From Solirubrobacteraceae bacterium (GTDB lineage: Bacteria > Actinomycetota > Thermoleophilia > Solirubrobacterales > Solirubrobacteraceae): a stretch of DNA of 5,173 nt. Made by a program: the position numbers and the translations under genes. The notes under the pieces were generated by a model. That model was given only the letters and a program-made list of their open reading frames with translations. It did not search any database and was not told the origin of the DNA. The DNA is taken from contig JAICUS010000445.1 in assembly GCA_025935735.1 (NCBI GenBank), forward strand, positions 1-5,173. The letters are read 5' to 3'. Numbering within the stretch: position 1 is the stretch's first letter; every line of letters begins with the position of its first letter. This document shows positions 1 through 5,006 of this stretch, piece by piece.

Positions 1-104
1 CGCGGGTGCCCAAGGCCGACGGCGGCAAGTTCGAGTTCTCGCTCGGCACGAAGGGCAAGCGCGTCGACGCGGTGGGCATCCCGCACCTCGCCTTCTGCGA
101 ATAG
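1..104 (+). CDS. C-terminal tail of an unidentified protein (5' truncated)
   Basis: Codons read in frame from base 3 give about 33 residues ending in GIPHLAFCE and a TAG stop at 102-104. The window edge cuts off the rest of the gene. The segment is mixed polar and basic (RVPKADGGKFEFSLGTKGKR) and ends close to a single Cys. I do not recognise the family and assign no function. The reading frame is supported by G/C-rich third positions and by the stop lying about 40 bases before the next plausible start. It could also be a chance open stretch, but nothing competes with it on either strand. Confidence 0.55.
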   Translation, partial: RVPKADGGKFEFSLGTKGKRVDAVGIPHLAFCE

Positions 105-110
105 CCCTTT

Positions 111-144
111 TGCGCGGGGCTGCCTGAGCGTACGCTCCCGCGCA
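111..144. other. Nested inverted repeat upstream of the propeller gene
   Basis: TGCGCGGG (111-118) is perfectly complementary to CCCGCGCA (137-144). The region between them contains a perfect 12-bp palindrome, GAGCGTACGCTC (126-137). The palindrome overlaps the -10-like box TACGCT (131-136), so a dimeric regulator bound here would block the promoter. No T-tract follows the outer stem, so a plus-strand intrinsic terminator is unlikely. In DNA this rich in G and C, short inverted repeats arise by chance. A 12-bp perfect palindrome exactly over the promoter is less expected, but it is not proof of an operator. Confidence 0.35.
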
Positions 145-147
145 CCA
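131..147 (+). promoter_or_regulatory. Putative leaderless promoter (-10 TACGCT) before ATG 147
   Basis: TACGCT at 131-136 fits the actinobacterial -10 consensus TANNNT and ends 10 bases before the ATG at 147. No Shine-Dalgarno sequence lies between them. This spacing would place transcription initiation at or next to the A of ATG, as in leaderless mRNAs. A weak -35-like TTGCGC at 110-115 sits 15 bases upstream. The position argues that ATG 147, and not GTG 185, is the biological start of the next gene. Confidence 0.45.
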
Positions 148-200
148 TGCGAGGACTCCTGATCGCGGCCGCGGCCGCGGCGCTGTGGGCAGCGAGGGCT
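147..200 (+). other. Out-of-frame signal peptide of the propeller gene (probable frameshift)
   Basis: ATG 147 encodes MRGLLIAAAAAALWAARA, a short secretion signal with one Arg followed by a Leu/Ile/Ala-rich core. In this frame the sequence soon becomes low-complexity Arg/Pro/Ser-rich and stops at 611. The convincing protein lies in the frame that is open from 128 and has only GTG 185 as a start. One extra base would join the two frames. For example, GGGG in place of GGG at 187-189 gives a core followed by WGSEGF, and an extra C in the GCGGCC repeat at 165-182 would also work. This could be a sequencing error in a palindromic GC-rich tract, a real mutation, or less likely a programmed or phase-variable shift. 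Confidence 0.55.
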
Positions 201-1903
201 TCTCCTGCGCGGCCGTCGCGGGGCGCCCGGACGGCGCCGCGTTCCTCGCCGGCGTCGTCTACGACGCACAGGGCCGCGACGAGATCGTGGCCGCCGACCG
301 GCCGCCGGGCGGGACGTTCGCCGCGCCGGTGGTGGTGGCGCGTCCCGGCGCGCGGGAGATCCTGGAGATCGCCGCCGCGCGGTCGGCCCGCGGCGACGCC
401 GTCGTGGCCTGGGTCGAGGCGCGCGGCGACCATGCGCACGTGTTCGCGAGCCTGCGCTCGGCGGGCGGCGCGTTCGGTGCCCCGGCGGTCCTCGATTCGA
501 CCCGGGCCGCGGTCGACCTCGCGGCGGGGATGTCGGCCGGCGGCGACGCGATCCTCGCCTGGTCCGACGCCGCGCTGCGCGACCGGCTGCCGGAGGGCAC
601 GCGCGCGCTGACGAGCATCGCCCCCGCGGGCGGGACGTTCGGCGCCGCCCGCGTCGTCGCCCGCGACGGCCGCGCGACGGCGCTGGCGGTGGCCGACGAC
701 GGCCGCGCGCTGGTCGCGGTGTCGGCGCAGGACGCGCTGCGCGTGGCGGAGCGACCGCCCGGCGGGGCGTTCGGCCGGCCCGTCGGCGTCGCGCGCACCG
801 GCGCGAGCCAGGTCGCGGTCGCGCTCGCCGACGGCGGCCGCGCGGCGCTCTTCTGGGTCTCGGCGAGCAGCGGCGCGGCGGGCATCGTCACCCGGGCCGC
901 GAGCGGAGCGTTCGGCCGGCCCGTCACGCTGGCCCACCCGCTGCCTGCCGGCTCACGGCCGGTCGCCACGGCCGCGATCTCCGGGTCATTGGATGGCGGC
1001 GGTGGCGGCGGAGGCGACCTCGGCGCCGGCCAGGAGGCGTGGGTGGCCGCGGCGCTGCGGCCGGACGGCGTGCTGGCCGCCTGGCTCGCGCCGCGCCGCG
1101 TCGCCGGGCTGGTCACGACCGGGGTGCGGACGGCGTTCCTCCCGGCCGGCGGCGGCCCGGTGGAGCGCTCGGCGCTGGCCGGCGGGCTGCGCGACGCGAC
1201 GAACGTGATCACGTACTCGTCCGCGGACGGCGGCGCCGGGGTGGCCTGGCTGGAGATGAGCACGGTGGGGCGTGCGCTCCTGCACGCCGCCGTGGCCGGC
1301 GGGACGCGGCCGCCGGACCCGCCCGCTCCCTCGGTCAGCGTGGGGCCGCCGCGCCGCTCGCTGCTGAAGTGGTCGGACTCGCTGGCGCTGCCGGTCACCT
1401 GCAGCGCGGCTTGCGACGTGCGCGCCCAAGCGCCGCACAGGGCCGCCGACGGCACGCTCTCGCTCACCCGCGCCGGCCACGGCGTCCTGCGCGTCCATCC
1501 ACTGGGCGCGCCGATCGCCCGCCGGCGGGGCGGGCGCGTGCGCCTGCGGCTGCTCTACGGCGCCCCCGGTGCGGCGCATCCGGCCGTCCGCACGGTGTCC
1601 GTGCGGCTGCGCCTGCGTCCGCCGCCGCCGCTGCCGCACCCCTACGACGTGCGGGCGCGGCGCCGGCCGGGCGAGCGGATCCGCGTGACGTGGCGCACCG
1701 ACGTCGTGAGCCCGAAGGCGGGCTTCGTGGTGATCGGCGAGGCGAGGCGCGGCGGACCGGTGCTCGCGATCGACGCGGTCGTGACCCCGCGACACCGGCG
1801 CCGCTTCGCGCTCACCTTGCGGCACGCGCGCGCCGTGCGGCTCGTGACGCTGTTCACGTTCGCGGGGTTCGCCCGGCACCAGCAGGTCGTGCGGGTGCGC
1901 TGA
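185..1903 (+). CDS. Predicted exported beta-propeller-like protein of unknown function
   Basis: This 572-residue reading frame from GTG 185 matches no family I can name. Residues 1-375 contain a degenerate repeat: a hydrophobic strand often ending in A-W (W76, W126, W224, W300, W355), then 15-25 residues later the turn G-G/S-T/A-F-G-x-P (Phe 45, 97, 152, 196, 243). About seven units can be traced, which suggests a seven-bladed propeller (inference). A seven-Gly linker (271-277) interrupts the series. Residues 376-395 are Pro-rich. The rest is a strongly Arg-rich module with a Cys pair (C406, C410) and a beta-type end at 487-572. The listed start gives no signal peptide; ATG 147 in another frame does, so the true gene probably begins at 147 with a missing base. 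The stop is one base before the next gene, implying co-transcription. An extracellular or wall location is likely; the ligand is unknown. Confidence 0.75.
   Translation: MGSEGFSCAAVAGRPDGAAFLAGVVYDAQGRDEIVAADRPPGGTFAAPVVVARPGAREILEIAAARSARGDAVVAWVEARGDHAHVFASLRSAGGAFGAPAVLDSTRAAVDLAAGMSAGGDAILAWSDAALRDRLPEGTRALTSIAPAGGTFGAARVVARDGRATALAVADDGRALVAVSAQDALRVAERPPGGAFGRPVGVARTGASQVAVALADGGRAALFWVSASSGAAGIVTRAASGAFGRPVTLAHPLPAGSRPVATAAISGSLDGGGGGGGDLGAGQEAWVAAALRPDGVLAAWLAPRRVAGLVTTGVRTAFLPAGGGPVERSALAGGLRDATNVITYSSADGGAGVAWLEMSTVGRALLHAAVAGGTRPPDPPAPSVSVGPPRRSLLKWSDSLALPVTCSAACDVRAQAPHRAADGTLSLTRAGHGVLRVHPLGAPIARRRGGRVRLRLLYGAPGAAHPAVRTVSVRLRLRPPPPLPHPYDVRARRRPGERIRVTWRTDVVSPKAGFVVIGEARRGGPVLAIDAVVTPRHRRRFALTLRHARAVRLVTLFTFAGFARHQQVVRVR
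995..1015 (+). repeat. Seven-codon glycine tract (GGN repeat) within the propeller gene
   Basis: Seven consecutive glycine codons, mostly GGC with one GGT and one GGA, follow Asp270 and precede D-L-G. They probably form a flexible linker between propeller units five and six. The trinucleotide repeat could change length by slippage without altering the reading frame. Confidence 0.7.
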
Positions 1904-1904
1904 G

Positions 1905-2470
1905 ATGCGCCGGCTCCTCGCCCGGCTCGCGCTCGCGGCGCCGCTGGTCGCCCCTGCCGCGGCGGGGGCGGCGCCGCCGGGCGAGGTGCCGTTCAGCCAG
2001 CTCTTGGGCGACGTGGCGTGCGTGTCCGCCACCGGTGCGCCCGACGAGGTGGCGGTCGCCGGCGACGACCGCCGCGGCCGGCCCGGCATCCGCCTGCTCG
2101 TCGCCGGGCCCGCCGGCCTGGCGCCCGCCGCCCGCGTGCCGCTGCCGGTGGTGGAGTGGACGAGCCGCGCCCGCGGCAGCTTCCCGGCCGACGACCGCGT
2201 GCGGGTCAGCCTCGGGCTGCGGCCGGCGCGGACCGTCGCCACGATCCCCGCGACCTCGACCGCCGCGCTCTCGGGATGGCCTCCCGTCGCGGGCCCGCGC
2301 TGACCGCCGGCGTCTTCGGCCTCACCGGGGACCGCCGGCGCTTCACCGTCCGGCTTCGTCACGTGCGCGGCGTGCGGTTCGTCAGGCTGCACCTGCTCAC
2401 CTGGCGGGGCACCGACGTCACGCGGACGGCCCGGGTCGCCGGGCGGGCGAGGGAGATCCCCGTCGGCTGA
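1905..2470 (+). CDS. Small exported protein of unknown function, frameshifted near 2290
   Basis: ATG 1905 follows the upstream TGA by one base, so translation is probably coupled. The first frame runs to TGA 2301-2303 (132 residues). It begins with a clear signal peptide, MRRLLARLALAAPLVAPAAAG, with cleavage likely near A22-A23. A second frame, meaningful from about 2297 to the TGA at 2468-2470, encodes about 57 residues. Its GDRRRFTVRLRHVRGVRF matches the propeller protein's C-terminal RHRRRFALTLRHARAVRL at 10 of 18 positions, so both frames belong to one gene. One extra base, such as a fourth G at 2291-2293, would fuse them into about 188 residues. As written, the product would lose its conserved end. 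Possible explanations are sequence error or genuine decay. The role is unknown; it may be a partner or truncated paralogue of its neighbour. Confidence 0.65.
2286..2303 (+). other. Probable frameshift site in the second exported-protein gene
   Basis: The frame from ATG 1905 ends in V-A-G-P-R-stop, while the frame one base back continues as G-P-A-L-T-A-G-V-F-G and then the conserved RRRF-LRH block. The site lies on the perfect 10-bp palindrome GCGGGCCCGC (2289-2298), a plausible place for a dropped base in sequencing. Adding one G inside GGG (2291-2293) restores a continuous protein. Confidence 0.55.
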
Positions 2471-2472
2471 GC

Positions 2473-2487
2473 TACCGTCCCCGGGCA
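2473..2487 (+). promoter_or_regulatory. Putative leaderless promoter (-10 TACCGT) for the FKBP-SUI1 pair
   Basis: TACCGT (2473-2478) matches TANNNT and is separated by eight bases (CCCCGGGC) from ATG 2487. The box begins two bases after the stop of the preceding gene. There is no Shine-Dalgarno sequence, and no convincing -35 is visible around 2450. The layout predicts an mRNA starting at or near the ATG, separating this pair from the exported-protein genes upstream. Confidence 0.5.
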
Positions 2488-2858
2488 TGGAGAAGCCCAC
2501 CGTCGAGGTCCCCTCGGACCAGCCGCCGTCGTATCAGCTCGAGCTCGAGGACATCGAGGTGGGCGACGGCGACGAGGCGGTCGCGGGCCGCGTCGTCGAG
2601 GTCCACTACGTCGGCGTGTCCTGGAAGACCGGCCGCCAGTTCGATGCCTCCTGGGACCGGGGCAAGACGTTCAAGTTCGGGCTCGGCAAGGGGCAGGTCA
2701 TCCCCGGCTGGGACCAGGGCGTGGCCGGGATGCGGGCCGGCGGCCGCCGCCGGATCACGATCCCGCCGAGCCTGGCCTACGGCAAGCGCGGCGCGGGCGG
2801 CGTCATCGGCCCCGACGAGACGCTCGTGTTCGTGGTCGACCTGGTCTCCGTCGGCTGA
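2487..2858 (+). CDS. FKBP-type peptidyl-prolyl cis-trans isomerase
   Basis: This protein of 123 residues is a single FKBP domain with a short N-terminal extension (1-20). It catalyses cis-trans isomerisation of Xaa-Pro bonds during protein folding. With no signal peptide or lipobox it should be cytoplasmic. The FK506-pocket residues of human FKBP12 all have counterparts: Y41 (Tyr26), F52-D53 (Phe36-Asp37), F62 (Phe46), V71-I72 (Val55-Ile56), W75 (Trp59), Y98 (Tyr82) and F115 (Phe99). The landmarks GQVIPGWDQGV (69-79), IPPSLAYG (92-99) and TLVFVVDLVSV (112-122) are typical. An intact pocket predicts an active, FK506-sensitive enzyme. The start is fixed by the leaderless promoter eight bases upstream. 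The stop overlaps the next start by one base (TGATG), so the gene is coupled to the SUI1-family gene. Family assignment is secure; the client proteins are unknown. Confidence 0.96.
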   Translation: MEKPTVEVPSDQPPSYQLELEDIEVGDGDEAVAGRVVEVHYVGVSWKTGRQFDASWDRGKTFKFGLGKGQVIPGWDQGVAGMRAGGRRRITIPPSLAYGKRGAGGVIGPDETLVFVVDLVSVG

Positions 2859-3187
2859 TGGCCGAGCGCCGCGTCGTCTACTCGACCGGCGACGGCGACC
2901 TGCGCAAGGCCCGCCCCGCCGACGCCCGCCGGGCCGCCGCCGCACAGGGCGGCCGGGTGAAGGTGCGCCGCGAGGTGGCCGGGCGCCGGGGCAAGGCCGT
3001 GACCACCGTGAGCGGCGTCCCGCTCGACGACGCCGGCCTGCGCGAGCTCGCCGGCCGCCTCAAGAAGCGCTGCGGCGTGGGCGGCTCGGCCAAGGACGGC
3101 GTGATCGAGCTGCAGGGCGACCACCGCGACGCCGTCGTCGAGGTGCTGCGCGCCGCCGGCTACGACGTGGTGCTGGCCGGCGGCTGA
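2858..3187 (+). CDS. yciH: SUI1/eIF1-family translation initiation factor-like protein (YciH)
   Basis: The 109-residue product has the size and architecture of bacterial YciH, the homologue of eukaryotic and archaeal eIF1. It has an N-terminal RVVYSTGDGD segment (5-14), a variable linker, a basic first strand (VKVRREVAGRRGK, 34-46) and the SUI1 core LKKRCGVGGSAKDGVIELQG (68-87), ending in the usual A-G-G. eIF1-type proteins bind the small ribosomal subunit near the P site and monitor start-codon selection. E. coli YciH is reported to affect initiation fidelity and is not essential. The linker (20-33) has no Cys, so the zinc-knuckle version seen in some homologues is absent. ATG 2858 shares its A with the FKBP stop (TGATG), implying coupled translation. 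The final 28 bp overlap the convergent phosphatase gene. A link to leaderless initiation in this organism is only speculation. Confidence 0.95.
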   Translation: MAERRVVYSTGDGDLRKARPADARRAAAAQGGRVKVRREVAGRRGKAVTTVSGVPLDDAGLRELAGRLKKRCGVGGSAKDGVIELQGDHRDAVVEVLRAAGYDVVLAGG

Positions 3188-3963
3188 TCGAGCTCGGCGG
3201 CCAGGTCGGCCACTGAGTCCAGGATGCGGGAGGCGCGGAACGGGAAGCGCTCGGCCGCCGCGCGCGTGGTCACGCCGGTGAGCACGAGGATCGCCTCCAG
3301 GCCGGCCTCCAGCCCCGCGACGATGTCGGTGTCCATGCGGTCGCCGATCATCGCGGTGGTCTCCGAGTGGGCGTCGATGGCGTTCAGCGCCGAGCGCATC
3401 ATCAGCGGGTTGGGCTTGCCGACGTAGTAGGGGTCGACGCCGGTCGCCCGGCTCACCAGCGCGGCCACCGAGCCGGTCGCGGGCATGGGGCCGTCCGGGC
3501 TCGGGCCGGTGTTGTCCGGGTTGGTGGCGATGAACCGCGCGCCGTTGACGATCAGCCGGATCGCGTGCGTGATGCGCTCGAACGAGTACGTGCGGGTCTC
3601 GCCGAGCACGACGTAGTCCGGCTCGCGCTCGGTCAGCGTGTAGCCCGCCTCGTGCAGCGCGGTGGTCAGGCCGGCCTCGCCGATCACGAACGCCGAGCCG
3701 CCCGGCCGCTGGGACTCGAGGACCCGCGCGGTGGCGAGCGCCGAGGTCCAGATCGACTCCTCCGGCACGTCGAGGCCGCTGGCCCGCAGCCGCGCCGACA
3801 GGTCGCGGCGCGTGTAGATCGAGTTGTTGGTCAGCACGAGGAACGGCGTGCCGGTCTCGCGCAGCCGGGCGAGGAAGCGGTCGGCGCCGGGCAGCGCCTG
3901 CTCCTCGTGCACGAGCACGCCGTCCATGTCCATCAGCCACGAGTGGATCTCACGCCGGGTCAC
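3160..3963 (-). CDS. NagD-like HAD-IIA family phosphatase
   Basis: This 267-residue protein is the normal size for HAD-IIA hydrolases (NagD, AraL, p-nitrophenylphosphatase and 2-phosphoglycolate phosphatase types). The catalytic motifs are intact: motif I MDMDGVL (11-17; nucleophile D12, acid/base D14), motif II LTNNS (44-48), motif III Lys within VGKPNPLM (K183) and motif IV GDRMDTD (207-213), which supplies Mg2+ ligands D208 and D213. The C2-type cap lies between motifs II and III. The enzyme should dephosphorylate a small cytoplasmic phosphate ester, perhaps a sugar phosphate or phosphoglycolate; the sequence does not show which. The start is GTG 3963, seven bases after a TANNNT box. It lies 16 bases after the lipoprotein stop on the same strand. 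Its 3' end overlaps the SUI1 gene by 28 bp. The family is secure and the substrate is open. Confidence 0.95.
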   Translation of the reverse strand: MTRREIHSWLMDMDGVLVHEEQALPGADRFLARLRETGTPFLVLTNNSIYTRRDLSARLRASGLDVPEESIWTSALATARVLESQRPGGSAFVIGEAGLTTALHEAGYTLTEREPDYVVLGETRTYSFERITHAIRLIVNGARFIATNPDNTGPSPDGPMPATGSVAALVSRATGVDPYYVGKPNPLMMRSALNAIDAHSETTAMIGDRMDTDIVAGLEAGLEAILVLTGVTTRAAAERFPFRASRILDSVADLAAELDQPPASTTS

Positions 3964-3976
3964 GCCCGACAGGCTA
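3964..3976 (-). promoter_or_regulatory. Putative leaderless promoter (-10 TAGCCT) for the HAD phosphatase
   Basis: On the minus strand, TAGCCT (3976 down to 3971) fits TANNNT and lies seven bases before GTG 3963. No Shine-Dalgarno sequence intervenes (the spacer is GTCGGGC). TTGACC just upstream (3983-3978) resembles a -35 but is only one base from the -10 and overlaps the previous stop codon, so it is not positioned to act as one. This is the third start in the window with the same arrangement, which supports the phosphatase having its own promoter. Confidence 0.45.
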
Positions 3977-3979
3977 CGG

Positions 3980-4966
3980 TCAATCCGCTCCGATCGAGCG
4001 GACGACGGCCGCGAAGACCGCGCGGGTCTGACGCGTCGGGGTCCAGGCGTGGATGCTCACGAGATGGCGGCGGCCGCGGGCCGTCCAGCGGCGGCAGATG
4101 TGATTGTCGAAGCAGCCCCGGGCGGCGGCGCCGTCCGCGACGGTCAGGTGCACCAGCCGTGGGGGACGATCCCGGCTCGCGTGGCCCGAGGCGCCGCCCC
4201 AGGCGACGTCGAGCGAATGCGGCGAGGCCTGGACGAGCGTGAACGCGCTGCCCGGTCGCGGCAGCACGGCCGGGCAGGCGCGCGGCTCGGCCTGACGGCA
4301 GAGCAGCCGCAGCCACCGCGGCGTCTTGACCATCGCGACGCCGCCGGCCGGCGCGGCGGGCACGAGCTCGCGGACGGCCGGCATCGCGCGCGGCCGGTCG
4401 CGGACGAGCGTCCGCAGCGTGGCCACGGCCTGCGCGAACGGCCCCCACGCGCCGAGCGCGATGACCCGCTGCCGGCTGCCGTCCCGCCAGCTGAACGCCA
4501 CGAGGTCGCGGAACTCGCCCGGTCCCCGCGAGCGGGTGAGGTACAAGCGGCCGGCCAGTCCGCCCCAGCGGCGCGGACCCGCGTCCAACGCCCTTCCCCC
4601 GGGAGCCGTGAGCCAGGCGGACACGGGGCGGCGCACGGCGGGGGAGAGCGCGAAGGCGTGCGCCGCGCGGCCGGCCGGGCCGCTCCCGGAGACGACCGCG
4701 GCGCGCGAGTCGGCTTCGTCGCGCAGGACGACGTAGCTGAATGGGAACGCCGGCCGGGCGCGGACGATCACGAGCGTGTACGCGTCGCTCAGGGTCCGCG
4801 GCCGGCGCGTCACACAGGAGGCCCGCAGGCCCGGGACGGAGGCGCAGGCCGCGACCGCCCAGCCGGGCAGCGCCGCCGTCCGGGCCCCGGCGGCGGCGGG
4901 CCGGTGCGCGGAGCAGCCCGAGAGCGCGCCGGCGGCGAGGAGGCTCGCGAGGAGCCGCACTGACAT
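3980..4966 (-). CDS. Predicted lipoprotein with an internally duplicated domain, function unknown
   Basis: This 328-residue protein starts with MSVRLLASLLAAGALSGCSA. This is a lipoprotein signal peptide with lipobox L15-S16-G17-C18, so it should be lipidated at C18 and anchored outside the cytoplasmic membrane. The mature part appears to be two related halves. Half one (34-189) opens with P-G-W-x4-C (W36, C41) and a second Cys (C51), and closes with GSRQRVIALGAWGPFAQA and a helix TLRTLV. Half two (216-326) opens with P-R-W-x4-C (W218, C223) and C231, and closes with GRRHLVSIHAWTPTRQT and VFAAVVRSIG. An extra Cys pair (C285, C291) is in half two. I recognise no enzyme motif. AGAAGGGG ends one base before the ATG, too close for a standard ribosome site. 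A truncated gene lies 40 bases upstream on the same strand and the phosphatase gene follows after 16 bases. Confidence 0.8.
   Translation of the reverse strand: MSVRLLASLLAAGALSGCSAHRPAAAGARTAALPGWAVAACASVPGLRASCVTRRPRTLSDAYTLVIVRARPAFPFSYVVLRDEADSRAAVVSGSGPAGRAAHAFALSPAVRRPVSAWLTAPGGRALDAGPRRWGGLAGRLYLTRSRGPGEFRDLVAFSWRDGSRQRVIALGAWGPFAQAVATLRTLVRDRPRAMPAVRELVPAAPAGGVAMVKTPRWLRLLCRQAEPRACPAVLPRPGSAFTLVQASPHSLDVAWGGASGHASRDRPPRLVHLTVADGAAARGCFDNHICRRWTARGRRHLVSIHAWTPTRQTRAVFAAVVRSIGAD
3985..4001 (-). terminator. Small hairpin at the 3' end of the lipoprotein gene (weak terminator candidate)
   Basis: CCGCTC (3985-3990) and GAGCGG (3996-4001) form a perfect 6-bp stem with a 5-base loop, within the last codons of the lipoprotein gene. 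No U-tract follows in the minus-strand transcript. It could attenuate or terminate the lipoprotein message before the phosphatase promoter, as U-less hairpins may in actinobacteria. The stem is short enough to be chance in such GC-rich DNA. Confidence 0.25.
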
Positions 4967-5006
4967 TCCCCTTCTACGAGCGGAGCCCGGGAAGCGGTCC
5001 GCGGCG

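Noticed and set aside
105..146. Intrinsic terminator after the first partial gene
   Set aside because: The inverted repeat there is followed by the next gene start with no T-run. The only T-run (108-111) precedes the stem.
259..1467. Minus-strand open frame of 402 codons antisense to the propeller gene
   Set aside because: The composition is Ser/Ala/Pro/Arg-rich without recognisable motifs, and its repeats merely mirror the sense-strand GG-x-F repeats.
986..2500. Long minus-strand open frame of 504 codons
   Set aside because: It runs antisense across the two exported-protein genes. Its product is low-complexity Arg/Pro/Ala/Gly/His with no domain. It is a shadow caused by the scarcity of stop codons in GC-rich DNA.
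1039..3216. Plus-strand open frame of 725 codons
   Set aside because: It crosses three or four real genes in the wrong frame and is almost all Arg, Ala, Gly and Pro. The FKBP and SUI1 genes within it are certain in other frames.
2777..3940. Minus-strand open frame of 387 codons
   Set aside because: It is offset from the HAD phosphatase frame, which has all four catalytic motifs. This one is Arg/Ala-rich nonsense.
3978..3983. TTGACC on the minus strand as a -35 box for the phosphatase
   Set aside because: It is only one base from the -10-like TAGCCT, whereas about 17 bases are needed, and it overlaps the lipoprotein stop codon.
3367..4963. Plus-strand open frames opposite the phosphatase and lipoprotein genes
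   Set aside because: They are antisense to genes with clear motifs or a lipobox and have low-complexity Arg/Gly/Pro composition.
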